Below, one piece after another: positions 32,808 to 41,097 of a stretch of DNA of 52,280 nt (its first letter is position 1; each line of letters begins with the position of its first letter). This DNA comes from Eubacterium sp. (lineage in GTDB: Bacteria > Bacillota > Clostridia > Lachnospirales > Lachnospiraceae), in assembly GCA_022764165.1 (NCBI GenBank), contig JALERM010000108.1, positions 1 through 52,280 on the forward strand. The letters are read 5' to 3'. The notes under the pieces were generated by a model. That model did not search any database, was not told the origin of the DNA, and was given only the letters and a program-made list of their open reading frames with translations. The position numbers and the translations under genes were made by a program.

Positions 32808-34142
32808 ATGGAGGAAGCGCTGATCAAAAGAATATTGCCTCACAGTGAAGAGGCGGAGCGGTCCGTCATCGGTTGTATGATGATGAGCCGTGATGCGATC
32901 ATGACGGCCTCAGAGATTCTGGCAGGTGAAGATTTTTATTTGCAGCAGTTTGGTGTGGTATTTGATGCCATGGTAGAACTGTATAATGAGGGAAAACCGG
33001 TAGATTTTGTTACCCTTCCTGAGAAATTGAAAGAGAAAGACGTACCTCCGGAAGTCAGCAGTATGGAGTTCGCAAAAGATATGCTGAATGCTGTTCCGAC
33101 TTCTGCCAATGTAAAGTATTATGCGAATATTGTCAGTGAAAAGGCCATGCTGCGCAGGTTGATCAAACTGAATGAGGAGATTGCCAATACCTGTTATCTC
33201 AGCCGGGAACCGGTGGAGGATATTTTGGAAGACACGGAAAAACGGATGTTTCAGCTCCTGCAGAAGCGTAACAGCGGTGAATACGTGCCGATTCGTCAGG
33301 TGGTTCTGAATGCTCTGGAAAAAATCGAGCAGGCTTCGCAGATGAAAGGAACGGTTACAGGTATTCCTACAGGATTTGTGGATCTGGATTATAAGACATC
33401 TGGTCTGCAGCCTTCGGATTTTATATTGGTGGCAGCCCGACCTTCCATGGGCAAGACGGCATTTGTCCTGAATATCGCTCAGTATATGGCATTCCGCAAA
33501 GATAAGACAGTGGCGATTTTCAGTCTGGAGATGAGTAAAGAACAGTTGGTGAACCGTCTGTTTTCCCTTGAATCAAAAGTAGATTCCCAGAAAATCCGTA
33601 CCGGTAATCTGGAGGATGAGGACTGGTCCAAGCTGATTGAGGGAGCCGGTATTATCGGCAATTCTCATCTGATTATTGATGATACGCCGGGTATCTCTAT
33701 TTCAGAACTCAGATCCAAGTGCAGGAAGTTTAAGCTGGAGCAGGGGTTGGATATTATTATCATCGACTATCTGCAGCTGATGTCAGGAAGCGGGCGGAGC
33801 GGTGATTCCCGTCAGCAGGAAATTTCAGATATCTCCCGTGCACTGAAAGGAGTGGCCCGTGAACTGAATGTTCCGGTGGTAGCACTTTCTCAGCTGAGCC
33901 GTGCGGTAGAAAAAAGAGATGATAAGCGTCCGATGCTTTCGGATTTGCGAGAATCCGGTGCCATTGAGCAGGATGCGGACGTGGTTATGTTTATCTATCG
34001 TGAGGATTATTATAAAAAAGATACAGAAAACAAAAACATGGCAGAGATTATTATCGCCAAGCAGAGAAACGGTCCGATTGGCACCGTGAATCTGGTCTGG
34101 ATGCCGGAATATACAAGATTTGTCAATGCGAAAAAGGATTAG
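32808..34142 (+). CDS. dnaB: Replicative DNA helicase DnaB
   Basis: 444 residues. N-terminal helical domain (about 8-110, LPHSEEAERSVIGCMMM) that contacts primase and loader, linker, then RecA-type domain with GFVDLDYKTSGLQPSDFIL, Walker A ARPSMGKTAF, Walker B IIIIDYLQLM and the DnaB arginine region DLRESGAIEQDADVVMFI. Forms the hexameric fork helicase. Length is normal and no intein is present. Ribosome binding site GGAGGAAT; last gene of gdpP-rplI-dnaB. Confidence 0.97.
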   Translation: MEEALIKRILPHSEEAERSVIGCMMMSRDAIMTASEILAGEDFYLQQFGVVFDAMVELYNEGKPVDFVTLPEKLKEKDVPPEVSSMEFAKDMLNAVPTSANVKYYANIVSEKAMLRRLIKLNEEIANTCYLSREPVEDILEDTEKRMFQLLQKRNSGEYVPIRQVVLNALEKIEQASQMKGTVTGIPTGFVDLDYKTSGLQPSDFILVAARPSMGKTAFVLNIAQYMAFRKDKTVAIFSLEMSKEQLVNRLFSLESKVDSQKIRTGNLEDEDWSKLIEGAGIIGNSHLIIDDTPGISISELRSKCRKFKLEQGLDIIIIDYLQLMSGSGRSGDSRQQEISDISRALKGVARELNVPVVALSQLSRAVEKRDDKRPMLSDLRESGAIEQDADVVMFIYREDYYKKDTENKNMAEIIIAKQRNGPIGTVNLVWMPEYTRFVNAKKD

Positions 34143-34168
34143 AGAAGCATTCTCTGATCCTTTTTTTG
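34133..34168 (+). terminator. Intrinsic terminator overlapping the dnaB stop codon
   Basis: AAAGGATTAGAGAA, loop GCA, TTCTCTGATCCTTTTTTT: 14-base stem with one G:U, the first arm spanning the last dnaB codons and TAG. Confidence 0.85.
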
Positions 34169-34289
34169 CATGTAATTTTTACTTAAAGAAGATTTGCAAG
34201 ATTTTCAAGAATAAAACACAAGAAAATAGACTTATGACTGTGATAAAATGCATGTATCAAATGAATGCAGAGAATGGGAGGCTTTAAAA

Positions 34290-34609
34290 ATGAGTATTTT
34301 AAACAGTTTTTCACTGGAAGGCAAAGTTGCTCTGGTAACAGGCGGTGCATACGGTATTGGCTTTGCCATTGCAGAAGCTTATGCGAAAGCAGGTGCAAAG
34401 ATTGCATTTAACTGCCGTGGTCAGGAACATCTGGACAAAGCACTGGAGGATTATGCAGCCAAAGGAATCGAGGCAAAAGGTTATATCTGTGATGTAACAA
34501 ATGAGGAACAGGTAAAAGAGATGGTTGCCTCTATTGAGAAGGATCTGGGTGTGATCGACATTCTGGTAAACAATGCAGGTATTATCAAAAGAATTCCAAT
34601 GACAGAAGA
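34290..34609 (+). pseudogene. Truncated SDR dehydrogenase (KduD / gluconate 5-dehydrogenase-like)
   Basis: About 106 residues from ATG 34290: NSFSLEGKVALVTGGAYGIG (NAD-binding GxxxGxG), [27 protein letters not shown]. This is the 5' part of a 2-deoxy-D-gluconate 3-dehydrogenase or gluconate 5-dehydrogenase. The catalytic Ser-Tyr-Lys half is missing: homology stops at PMTE, where the DNA joins a kduI fragment in another frame. The open frame continues to 34778 as nonsense. Dead gene at the left side of a deletion. Confidence 0.8.
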
Positions 34610-34747
34610 ATGGAAGTATATATGTATTTTGAAATGCCAGAAGATGCTTTCGTTATGCATTACATGGGAGAACCAACAGAAACAAGATATATCGTTGTAC
34701 GTAATGAGCAGGCTGTTATTTCACCCAGCTGGTCCATTCATTCAGGA
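34610..34747 (+). pseudogene. Internal fragment of kduI (5-keto-4-deoxyuronate isomerase)
   Basis: 46 codons in a frame different from the preceding fragment: [41 protein letters not shown]. This is the metal-binding core of KduI (cupin His and Glu residues in [11 protein letters not shown] and SIHSG). Homology begins abruptly at 34610 and stops at SIHSG near 34747, where the sequence runs into the minus-strand AraC remnant. Two deletion junctions are therefore visible within 140 bases. The normal kdu genes act in pectin or glycosaminoglycan uronate breakdown. Confidence 0.75.
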
Positions 34748-35101
34748 AGCTGCGGTGTCTCTACAGGAGAAACAGTAGTTCAGATCGGTCTGGGGAGAAC
34801 TGCATTTTTTCAAGTAATCCGGATAAATGGAAAGGACAATGCGCTCATGCGTCACACTGTCAATCTGTGAGAGATAATGACTTTCATATTGGTTAATAAA
34901 AAAGATATCTCCGGGAGAAAAATCGTAAAATCGATTATCTATCAGAAACTGCTTGCCGCCGGATATAGAAAAATAAATCTCATAACAGTCATGAATATGA
35001 ATGGCCATAGGCTTTTCATCATTGTACAGATGGGCAGCCGCAAATGTCTGGGTATCCAGGCAGGACTGAATCGCAGTTTTACAAGAATTACAGATTTTCA
35101 T
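34742..35101 (-). pseudogene. Truncated AraC family regulator (sensor domain only)
   Basis: About 113 codons plus a few out-of-context residues, from ATG 35101 with GGAGGTGA ahead. Cupin-type N-terminus typical of AraC regulators: [53 protein letters not shown]. The two C-terminal helix-turn-helix motifs are absent; the frame runs into the kduI fragment and stops. In an intact locus this regulator would be divergent from or beside the uronate genes it controls. Non-functional as a DNA-binding protein. Confidence 0.75.
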
Positions 35102-35201
35102 AAAATCACCTCCGTATTGGATGTGTCTGTATTTTATCATAAAATTTCTGTCGCTTCAATCTTCTGCCCGGCAAATGGCATAAACTGTCGAACAGAATTT
35201 C

Positions 35202-35229
35202 TTGTATTTCCAATGTCGGATGATATAAT
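35202..35229 (+). promoter_or_regulatory. Promoter of the MerR-like gene
   Basis: -35 TTGTAT (35202-35207), 16-base spacer, -10 TATAAT (35224-35229), 21 bases ahead of the ATG at 35251. Confidence 0.55.
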
Positions 35230-35250
35230 GTTCCTATGGAGGTTAAGTAT

Positions 35251-35763
35251 ATGAATGATACCAGATACATGATTTCGGAGACTGCCAAAATCACTCAGGT
35301 TGAACCTCATGTACTGCGGTACTGGGAAGAAGAGTTAGGGTTGGCAATCAAACGAAACGAGATGGGACATCGATACTATACGGAAAAGGATATCCAGACG
35401 TTTATGGATATTAAGGAACTGAAAAAGAAAGGGATGCAGCTTCGGGCAATCCGGGAAATCATAAACAGCGATAAACAAAATGATGAACAACCGGAATCAG
35501 GAATACAGGAAGCTGCGTGTGCGGCAGCTGTTCAAAAGAAAGGCGAGTCCAGAGAAATGCATGTATCATGCAATTCAGGAAAATCTGTGGAGCAGCGTTT
35601 CGGAGAAATCATGGAACGTCTGATTCATGATATTGAACTGGACGAGCGGAAAGAGGGCAGATATCGCAGGCTGGATGAGGCGATTCGCCGATGTCAGCAG
35701 ACCAGAAAGATGGCGGCCATTACACAGGAACATAGTGGAAAAAAGAAAAAGCGAAAAAAATAA
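35251..35763 (+). CDS. MerR-type helix-turn-helix protein
   Basis: 170 residues from ATG 35251; GGAGG (35238-35242) is 8 bases ahead, which rules out the ATG at 35236. The N-terminal winged helix (about 5-75) reads YMISETAKITQVEPHVLRYWEEELGL and MGHRYYTEKDIQTFMDIKELKKKGMQL, standard for the MerR superfamily (RacA-like variant with HVLRYWEEE). The middle is low-complexity; then a helix (EQRFGEIMERLIHDIELDERKEGRYRRL) and a Lys-rich tail. No metal-binding cysteine cluster typical of metal sensors is seen. Role unknown; monocistronic. Confidence 0.8.
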   Translation: MNDTRYMISETAKITQVEPHVLRYWEEELGLAIKRNEMGHRYYTEKDIQTFMDIKELKKKGMQLRAIREIINSDKQNDEQPESGIQEAACAAAVQKKGESREMHVSCNSGKSVEQRFGEIMERLIHDIELDERKEGRYRRLDEAIRRCQQTRKMAAITQEHSGKKKKRKK

Positions 35764-35767
35764 AAAT

Positions 35768-35806
35768 CCCCGGGGAAAAAGTAAAAATCCCCGGGGAAAT
35801 TTTTGT
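35768..35806. terminator. Bidirectional terminator, second copy of the CCCCGGGG cassette
   Basis: CCCCGGGG (35768-35775), 13-base loop AAAAAGTAAAAAT, CCCCGGGG (35789-35796), AAATTTTTG. The same cassette with one loop base changed is at 2925-2953. It lies between the merR-like gene (plus) and the ferredoxin gene (minus), which converge. Confidence 0.8.
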
Positions 35807-35811
35807 TAAGA

Positions 35812-35982
35812 TTACTCTTCAACGATAGCTTCTGTAGGACATACACCTGCGCATGTTCCACATTCTACACATGTATCAGCATCGATTACATATTTTCCAT
35901 CGCCTTCGCTGATAGCTTCTACTGGACATTCACCTGCGCATGTTCCGCAAGCTACACATTCATCTGAAATTACATATGCCAT
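35812..35982 (-). CDS. Bacterial-type 2[4Fe-4S] ferredoxin
   Basis: 56 residues from ATG 35982 (AAAGGAGG ahead). Two complete cluster motifs C-x2-C-x2-C-x3-C-P: CVACGTCAGECP near the N-terminus and CVECGTCAGVCP in the second half, with AYVISDE at the start. It is the clostridial low-potential electron carrier serving pyruvate:ferredoxin oxidoreductase, hydrogenase and Rnf. The gene is too short to be seen in a longest-frame list and is on the minus strand, convergent with the MerR-like gene. Confidence 0.95.
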   Translation of the reverse strand: MAYVISDECVACGTCAGECPVEAISEGDGKYVIDADTCVECGTCAGVCPTEAIVEE

Positions 35983-36044
35983 AGTTATTCATCCTCCTTT
36001 ATAAATTTACCTGAAACACATACTGTTAATCAGGTTATAAGCAC

Positions 36045-36073
36045 ATTCTAATATAATACCTGAAATAATACAA
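36045..36073 (-). promoter_or_regulatory. Promoter of the ferredoxin gene
   Basis: Minus strand -35 TTGTAT (36068-36073), 17-base spacer, -10 TAGAAT (36045-36050), 62 bases upstream of the start codon. Confidence 0.5.
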
Positions 36074-36124
36074 GTATAAAATTGAAAACATTTAGCACTA
36101 TCGGATATTTATGCTTAGGGATAC

Positions 36125-36156
36125 TTGACAAATGACACCAGATGAAATACGGTGTT
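36125..36156 (+). promoter_or_regulatory. Candidate promoter and dyad upstream of patB
   Basis: -35 TTGACA (36125-36130) with a 17-base spacer to a weak -10 TACGGT (36148-36153). ACACC (36135-36139) and GGTGT (36151-36155) form a dyad straddling the spacer and -10, a plausible repressor site. Confidence 0.4.
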
Positions 36157-36196
36157 ATAAAGGCGTACTTGCATTTACGGACAGGAGGAGATATTT

Positions 36197-37393
36197 ATGA
36201 AGTACGATTTTACCACAATTATGGATAGAAAAGGAAAGGATGCCATTGCGGTGGATATGATTCCGGAACCGGGTGGAGAGGTGCAGGAGGGATTTTCTGC
36301 TATACCGATGTGGGTCGCTGATATGAACTTTCCCACAGCTCCGTCTATTTGTGAGAAAATCATTGAAAGGGTGCAGCATCCGGCATTTGGTTATTTTAGC
36401 CCGACCAAGGAATATTTTCAGTCAATTATCAACTGGCAGAAAAAGAGAAATGGTGTGGAAGGCCTGACTGCAAAATCGATTGGATACGAAAATGGTGTTC
36501 TTGGGTGTGTGGCCTCAGCGTTGAAAGCATTTACAGATGCAGGGGAAGCGGTTCTTTTGCATGCACCTACTTATATCGGGTTTACCCATGTGATGGAAGA
36601 TACCGGAAGAAAGGTTGTTCTCAGTGATCTGGTGAGAGATGAGCATGGTGTATGGCGCATGGATTATGAGGATATGGACCGAAAGATTAGGGAGAATCAT
36701 ATCCATTGTGCTATTTTCTGTTCCCCTCATAATCCAGCCGGAAGAGTATGGGAGAAGGAAGAAATTGAGAAAGCCATGGAAGTTTACCGGAAAAATGAAT
36801 GTGTGGTTATTTCCGATGAAATCTGGTCGGATTTGATTTTGGCTGACAACAGGCATATACCGACCCAGAGCATTTCTGAAGATGCGAAAAATCGAACGAT
36901 TGCTATTTATGCACCTTCCAAGACCTTTAATCTGGCTGGTCTTGTTGGCTCTTATCATATTATTTATAATTCTATGCTGAGAGATCGCGTGAATAAATGT
37001 GCACAGTCAAGCCATTATAATGGTATGAATGTACTGTCTATGCATGCACTGATCGGGGCTTATAGTGAAACAGGAGAAGAATGGCTGGATGAACTGAGAC
37101 AGGTCCTTACCCAAAATGTAGACTATGCCTGTGAGTTTATCGAGCAGCACTGGAAGGGCGTTTCTCTGGCAAAACCACAGGGAACTTATATGCTGTATCT
37201 GGACTGCAGTGAATGGTGTAAGGAACATGGAAAGACATTGGATGAACTTTTCCGTGCTGGGGTGGCACATGGCGTAATCTGGCAGGATGGCCGTCCATTC
37301 AACAAACCGGATACCATCCGCATGAATCTGGCCGTTCCGTTTTCTCTGGTAAAGGAAGCCTTTGACAGACTTGACAAATATGTGTTTTCGTGA
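36197..37393 (+). CDS. patB: PatB/MalY-type PLP enzyme (cystathionine beta-lyase / aminotransferase)
   Basis: 398 residues from ATG 36197 with AGGAGGAG ahead. Fold type I: FSAIPMWVADMNFPTAP at the N-terminus is typical of PatB/MalY; SPHNPAGRVW and VISDEIWSDL hold the PLP-contacting Asn and Asp; YAPSKTFNLAGLVGSY contains the Schiff-base Lys; C-terminal PDTIRMNLAVPF has the carboxylate-binding Arg. These proteins cleave cystathionine or other C-S bonds, releasing thiols and pyruvate; some also regulate. It is 28 bases before the DUF1858 gene. Confidence 0.9.
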   Translation: MKYDFTTIMDRKGKDAIAVDMIPEPGGEVQEGFSAIPMWVADMNFPTAPSICEKIIERVQHPAFGYFSPTKEYFQSIINWQKKRNGVEGLTAKSIGYENGVLGCVASALKAFTDAGEAVLLHAPTYIGFTHVMEDTGRKVVLSDLVRDEHGVWRMDYEDMDRKIRENHIHCAIFCSPHNPAGRVWEKEEIEKAMEVYRKNECVVISDEIWSDLILADNRHIPTQSISEDAKNRTIAIYAPSKTFNLAGLVGSYHIIYNSMLRDRVNKCAQSSHYNGMNVLSMHALIGAYSETGEEWLDELRQVLTQNVDYACEFIEQHWKGVSLAKPQGTYMLYLDCSEWCKEHGKTLDELFRAGVAHGVIWQDGRPFNKPDTIRMNLAVPFSLVKEAFDRLDKYVFS

Positions 37394-37421
37394 TACAAGG
37401 GTAAAAAGGAGGACTTTTAAA

Positions 37422-37625
37422 ATGGAGAAAAAAATCACAAAGGATATTATTATCGCAGATCTGCTGAATGTGGATCAGTTCATGATTGCTATTCTTATGA
37501 GAGCTGGTATGCATTGTATCGGCTGCCCGTCTTCTCAGGGAGAAACACTGGAAGAAGCCTGCCTGGTACATGGAATCGACCCAGACCAGCTGGTAGACCA
37601 GATTAACGATTATCTGGCACAGTAA
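37422..37625 (+). CDS. DUF1858 domain protein
   Basis: 67 residues from ATG 37422 with AAAGGAGG ahead. Single DUF1858 domain: KITKDIIIADLLNVDQFMIAIL, then GMHCIGCPSSQGETLEEACLVHGID with CxxCP. The family resembles the N-terminus of ScdA/RIC iron-cluster repair proteins and hybrid-cluster partners; cysteines may bind a metal or persulfide. Adjacency to a C-S lyase is suggestive of sulfur handling, but this is inference. Confidence 0.85.
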   Translation: MEKKITKDIIIADLLNVDQFMIAILMRAGMHCIGCPSSQGETLEEACLVHGIDPDQLVDQINDYLAQ

Positions 37626-37647
37626 GTATTGTAATATCTGCAAAATA

Positions 37648-37689
37648 AAAAACTGGCTTATCAGGACTTTCTTTGATAAGCCAGTTTTG
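37648..37689. terminator. Bidirectional terminator
   Basis: AAAACTGGCTTATCA and TGATAAGCCAGTTTT are near-perfect 14-15 base arms with a loop of about 10 bases, placed between the DUF1858 gene (plus) and mecA (minus), which converge. Confidence 0.85.
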
Positions 37690-37717
37690 CATTTTGTTTC
37701 GGCGGGTTGCAGAGGTA

Positions 37718-38488
37718 TCAGGAAAGCATCTGCAGCTGCTGAAGTGCCTGGTCGGCGATAATCACTTCTCCATGTTCCTGCAAGTATGCTTCACCGGCAG
37801 AAGAGCAGGCCTTTCCTGTGCCATATTCAGAAAGAATATTGCATACTTTATTGAAAACCTCCGGTGCACTTCCGGTCTGATGGAGTATCAGGAGATATTT
37901 TTTTTCATTGTTTTTGTAGAGGGTATTCTGACCATCGTAGCAGCCATTCAGTCCTCTGGAAGCTTCAATGACAGTGTCCAGATTCAGGAAAGTGAAGATT
38001 CGGGTAAGATCCGGCTGATTTTCCTGAACGACTTCCTCTTCCGAAGATTGATCGGCAGCTTTTTCCTGTTTCTTCTCCAAAGATTTTGCTGAAGCTGATT
38101 TTCTCAGCTTGCTCTCGCAGAGCTTCTGGAACAAATCCAGAATATCGTCTGCTCCGGAAATATCAGGAACTTCCCCCAAAGAAGCTGGAGTGTCGCCTGA
38201 ACTGGAAGCAAATTTGGAAAAGCGCGTATCCAGCTCTTCAGGATCTTCTACTTTTGTTATGATCAGGACAATACTGTCCGGTGTCACAGGAATAGCTTCT
38301 ATCATCAGAGGAATATTATCTGCTTCGAAACCATATTCTTCCTGTGCCTGAATCATCATATCCCGGAAAAGACTTTTCGCTTTTTCTGTTCCATAAGCCA
38401 GTTCGCTGAGTTTGATGTGACGGTTGGCCAGATCATCTTTGGTGAGGGTACAGCGAATCTGATTGTCATTAATTTTTTCTATTTTCAC
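37718..38488 (-). CDS. mecA: Adaptor protein MecA
   Basis: 256 residues from GTG 38488 with AAAGGATG ahead; the frame extends 8 codons further but VKIEKINDNQIRCTLTKDDL is the normal MecA N-terminus. Residues 1-100 form the substrate-binding domain (LAYGTEKAKSLFRDMMIQA), a charged linker follows (about 105-160), and the C-terminal ClpC-binding domain begins near TRIFTFLNLDTVIEASRGL, with YKNNEKKYLLILHQ. MecA delivers substrates such as ComK to ClpCP and activates the ClpC hexamer. Confidence 0.93.
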   Translation of the reverse strand: MKIEKINDNQIRCTLTKDDLANRHIKLSELAYGTEKAKSLFRDMMIQAQEEYGFEADNIPLMIEAIPVTPDSIVLIITKVEDPEELDTRFSKFASSSGDTPASLGEVPDISGADDILDLFQKLCESKLRKSASAKSLEKKQEKAADQSSEEEVVQENQPDLTRIFTFLNLDTVIEASRGLNGCYDGQNTLYKNNEKKYLLILHQTGSAPEVFNKVCNILSEYGTGKACSSAGEAYLQEHGEVIIADQALQQLQMLS

Positions 38489-38607
38489 AGATATCACATC
38501 CTTTATTATCATTTAAGATTTATACAATACTCCTATGATATTATATACTGAAAACCTTCTAAATGTAAAGTAGTTCATAATTTTTTCAGAAATGACCGCA
38601 TACGGTG

Positions 38608-38693
38608 TGTTACTGTTCACTCGGTGACCAGTAATAACATACGAAATCCGGCATGTATGCAGGGAGGGAACCTTGTTATGACATGCCGGATTT
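38608..38693. terminator. Two consecutive hairpins between mecA and the small minus-strand gene
   Basis: Hairpin A (38608-38639) pairs TGTTACTG-TCAC with GTGA-CAGTAA-AACA, loop TCG. Hairpin B pairs AAATCCGGCATGT (38644-38656) with ACATGCCGGATTT (38681-38693), 24-base loop. Both lie downstream of the minus-strand gene 38700-38951 and upstream of mecA. Neither has a strong U-tract; B is the better terminator for the small gene. Confidence 0.55.
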
Positions 38694-38699
38694 GCTTCT

Positions 38700-38951
38700 T
38701 CAGTATTTTATTTCCGATTCAATATGGGAATCCTGCTCCTTTACCGGGTCAAATCCCAGGCTTGTCAGTCTTCCCTGTGAATCTCTGACGTAATCTCTCA
38801 TATAAGTAATATCTTCTGCAATTTTATGCGCTTTCGCAATTTTCTTAGGTGTACTGGGAACTCCATTAAGCTGCAATGGTATTCCTTCTCTTTTGTAGAA
38901 TTCCAATTCTCTTAAGAATGGATTCTTGTTTTTTTTGCTTTTTTTCTTCAT
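38700..38951 (-). CDS. Small hypothetical protein
   Basis: 83 residues from ATG 38951. Lys-rich start (MKKKSKKNKN), then FLRELEFYKREGIPLQLNGVPSTPKKIAKAHKIAEDITYMRDYVRD, a well-structured soluble sequence with a likely helix-loop-helix, and a short acidic tail. Not recognised. Its ribosome binding site is weak: AAAGGAA lies 25 bases away and fits another ATG in a different frame better, so the start is uncertain. A minus-strand promoter at 39237-39264 could drive it through a long leader. Confidence 0.55.
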   Translation of the reverse strand: MKKKSKKNKNPFLRELEFYKREGIPLQLNGVPSTPKKIAKAHKIAEDITYMRDYVRDSQGRLTSLGFDPVKEQDSHIESEIKY

Positions 38952-38999
38952 AATTTCTCATTGGCGATTCCTTTCGTGATATATAATCGCATCCTCTCA

Positions 39000-39167
39000 T
39001 TAAATTCCAAAAAGCAACCAAAAATGCACTTCATTATGTACTACAAGGTTTGTACCTGAAAAGATGACATCTGCCCCATCATATTTATATTTTTTATCCG
39101 GGAAAATATTTGGTGAAAAACCATTAGGAACTTGCAGAATACTGCCTGAATCATCAGAAATGACACA
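39000..39167 (-). pseudogene. Unrecognised gene remnant
   Basis: An open minus-strand stretch of about 55 codons without a start codon reads like real protein: SILQVPNGFSPNIFPD, KKYKYDGADVIFSGTN, LVVHNEVHFWLLFG, then stop at 39000-39002. A stop codon lies immediately upstream in frame (39168-39170). It looks like the 3' end of a decayed gene; family not recognised. Confidence 0.3.
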
Positions 39168-39192
39168 TTAGAAATCTCACACTATATCAGCT

Positions 39193-39264
39193 GGCATCAC
39201 ATCCTTTCAAAGGCTGGTGCCATCCCTTCTATTTCTATTATACCCCCATCTTTCTGTATTTCAA
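39193..39264 (-). promoter_or_regulatory. Minus-strand promoter with hairpin near the transcript 5' end
   Basis: -35 TTGAAA (39259-39264), 16-base spacer, -10 TATAAT (39237-39242). About 10 bases after the expected start, GGCACCA and TGATGCC (39193-39221) with an inner CCTTT/AAAGG pair form a hairpin. The next credible gene on this strand starts at 38951, leaving about 280 bases of leader. Confidence 0.5.
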
Positions 39265-39390
39265 GAAAAATCATACTCTTAATTTCAACAATATTTGCCA
39301 AACATGTAAAAAAAATATTAAAATCTTGAAGAAAATGATGACGGAAAAGGTTTCTGTTGCTATAATGAAAGGCAGTAGGAGGTTTTTAAC

Positions 39391-41079
39391 ATGAAGAAGA
39401 AACTATTGCCGGTTTTGACGGTATTTTGTCTGGTTGTTCTTGTACTGGCAGCCGGTGTGATTACGTTTTTGATTAAAAAGTATACTCCGTCAGGTGAGAT
39501 GATGGATGGGGATTCGTATTTTCAGATTCAAAAAAACGATGAAGCAGCGCTGATTGTTAATCGGACTGTGGAAGAAGAAAAAGTGAAGATAATCGATAGC
39601 AGATATTATGTTGAAGATACTGTTGTTGGAAAATATATTAATGGAAGATTTTACTGGGACGCCAACCAGAATGTGATGCTGTATACTCTGCCGTTGGAAG
39701 AATTCTATATTACTCCTGAGACACAGCAATATCAGACATCCCAGGGCATGCAGAATGTTGATTATACAATTTTGAAAGCGGATGGGGAGCATTACTATCT
39801 TGATCTGGAATTTATCAAAGCGTACACAGATATGGACTGCACCGTATATGAGAATCCTGCCCGTGTAGTGATTCGCACTGACTGGGATGCTGTACAGATG
39901 GTAACCGCTTCAAATGATTGCAAACTCCGCCAAAAGGGAGGAATTAAAAGTATCATTGTAGATGAGGTTGTGAAAGGTGAGAAACTTTATCTGGAAGAAG
40001 AACTTGAAAATTGGAGCAAAGTGTCCACAGAAGATGGTTATACCGGATATGTGGAGAAAAAGTATATTTCAGATCCTGAAACAGTAACTGTAGATCATAC
40101 CAGTGTGACACCGGAGTATACCAGTGTGCGCAGAGATTATAAGATTAATATGGCATGGCATCAGGTGACAAGTGAAAGTGGAAATGCAACACTTCAGCAG
40201 GTTCTGGCCAATACACAGGGGCTGAATACAATTTCGCCTACATGGTTTTCTGTTGTAGATAATAATGGAATGATTTCCTCCCTGGCCAGTGCCGATTATG
40301 TAAATCAGGCCCATGGTCTGGGGATTGAGGTCTGGGGGCTGATTGATAATTTTAATAAAAATGCAGATACATTGACGTTTCTTTCCAATACACAGGCCAG
40401 AGCAAATATTATCAGTCAGCTGATGGCACAGGCAGAGAGCGTAGGACTGGACGGAATCAACCTGGATTTTGAATCCATTACCGAGGAACAGGCACCACAT
40501 TACCTGCAGTTTATTCGGGAACTTTCCATTGCCTGCAGGCAGAGGGGGCTTGTATTTTCTATTGATAATCCGGTTCCTATGCCATATACCCTGCATTATG
40601 ACCGCAAAGAACAGGGAATTGTGGCGGATTATGTGATTGTCATGGGGTATGATGAACATCATTCACAGGATACAGAAGCTGGTTCAACTGCATCGATTGA
40701 GTTTGTAAAAAATGGAATTCTGGACACCTTGAAAGAAGTACCTGCAGAGAAAATCATTAATGCAATTCCGTTTTATACAAGGGTGTGGATCGAACCATTT
40801 GGAGGAGGAAATCTTACCAATGAAACGCTGGGTATGGATGGTGCATCCCGCTATATTGAAGAAAAAGGAATGGATGTGTTCTGGGATGAAACAACAGGAC
40901 AGAATGTTGCAATCGCAGAAACAGAAGATGCGATTTACACGATTTGGGTAGAAGATGAACAGTCCATAGCAGAAAAAATGAAATTGGTACAGGAAAATCA
41001 GCTGGCAGGTATAGCAGCATGGAAGCTGGGATTTGAAAGAGCTTCTGTCTGGCCGGTGATTTCTCAATATTTGCAGTAA
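39391..41079 (+). CDS. Membrane-anchored GH18 glycoside hydrolase with SH3 domain
   Basis: 562 residues, AGGAGG ahead. N-terminal membrane anchor (about 7-30), a beta-rich stalk (about 60-165) resembling the copper-amine-oxidase-like N domain (YYVEDTVVGKYINGRFYWD), an SH3b domain (about 170-228, WSKVSTEDGYTGYVEKKYI), then the GH18 barrel (240-562) with catalytic motif DGINLDFES, retaining the essential D-x-E, and VIVMGYDEHH. Related proteins (YaaH/YdhD types) cleave peptidoglycan or chitin-like glycans at the cell surface, often in sporulation or germination. First gene of a run ending at 45962. Confidence 0.88.
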   Translation: MKKKLLPVLTVFCLVVLVLAAGVITFLIKKYTPSGEMMDGDSYFQIQKNDEAALIVNRTVEEEKVKIIDSRYYVEDTVVGKYINGRFYWDANQNVMLYTLPLEEFYITPETQQYQTSQGMQNVDYTILKADGEHYYLDLEFIKAYTDMDCTVYENPARVVIRTDWDAVQMVTASNDCKLRQKGGIKSIIVDEVVKGEKLYLEEELENWSKVSTEDGYTGYVEKKYISDPETVTVDHTSVTPEYTSVRRDYKINMAWHQVTSESGNATLQQVLANTQGLNTISPTWFSVVDNNGMISSLASADYVNQAHGLGIEVWGLIDNFNKNADTLTFLSNTQARANIISQLMAQAESVGLDGINLDFESITEEQAPHYLQFIRELSIACRQRGLVFSIDNPVPMPYTLHYDRKEQGIVADYVIVMGYDEHHSQDTEAGSTASIEFVKNGILDTLKEVPAEKIINAIPFYTRVWIEPFGGGNLTNETLGMDGASRYIEEKGMDVFWDETTGQNVAIAETEDAIYTIWVEDEQSIAEKMKLVQENQLAGIAAWKLGFERASVWPVISQYLQ

Positions 41080-41097
41080 AAGAAAGGTGAAAAAACA

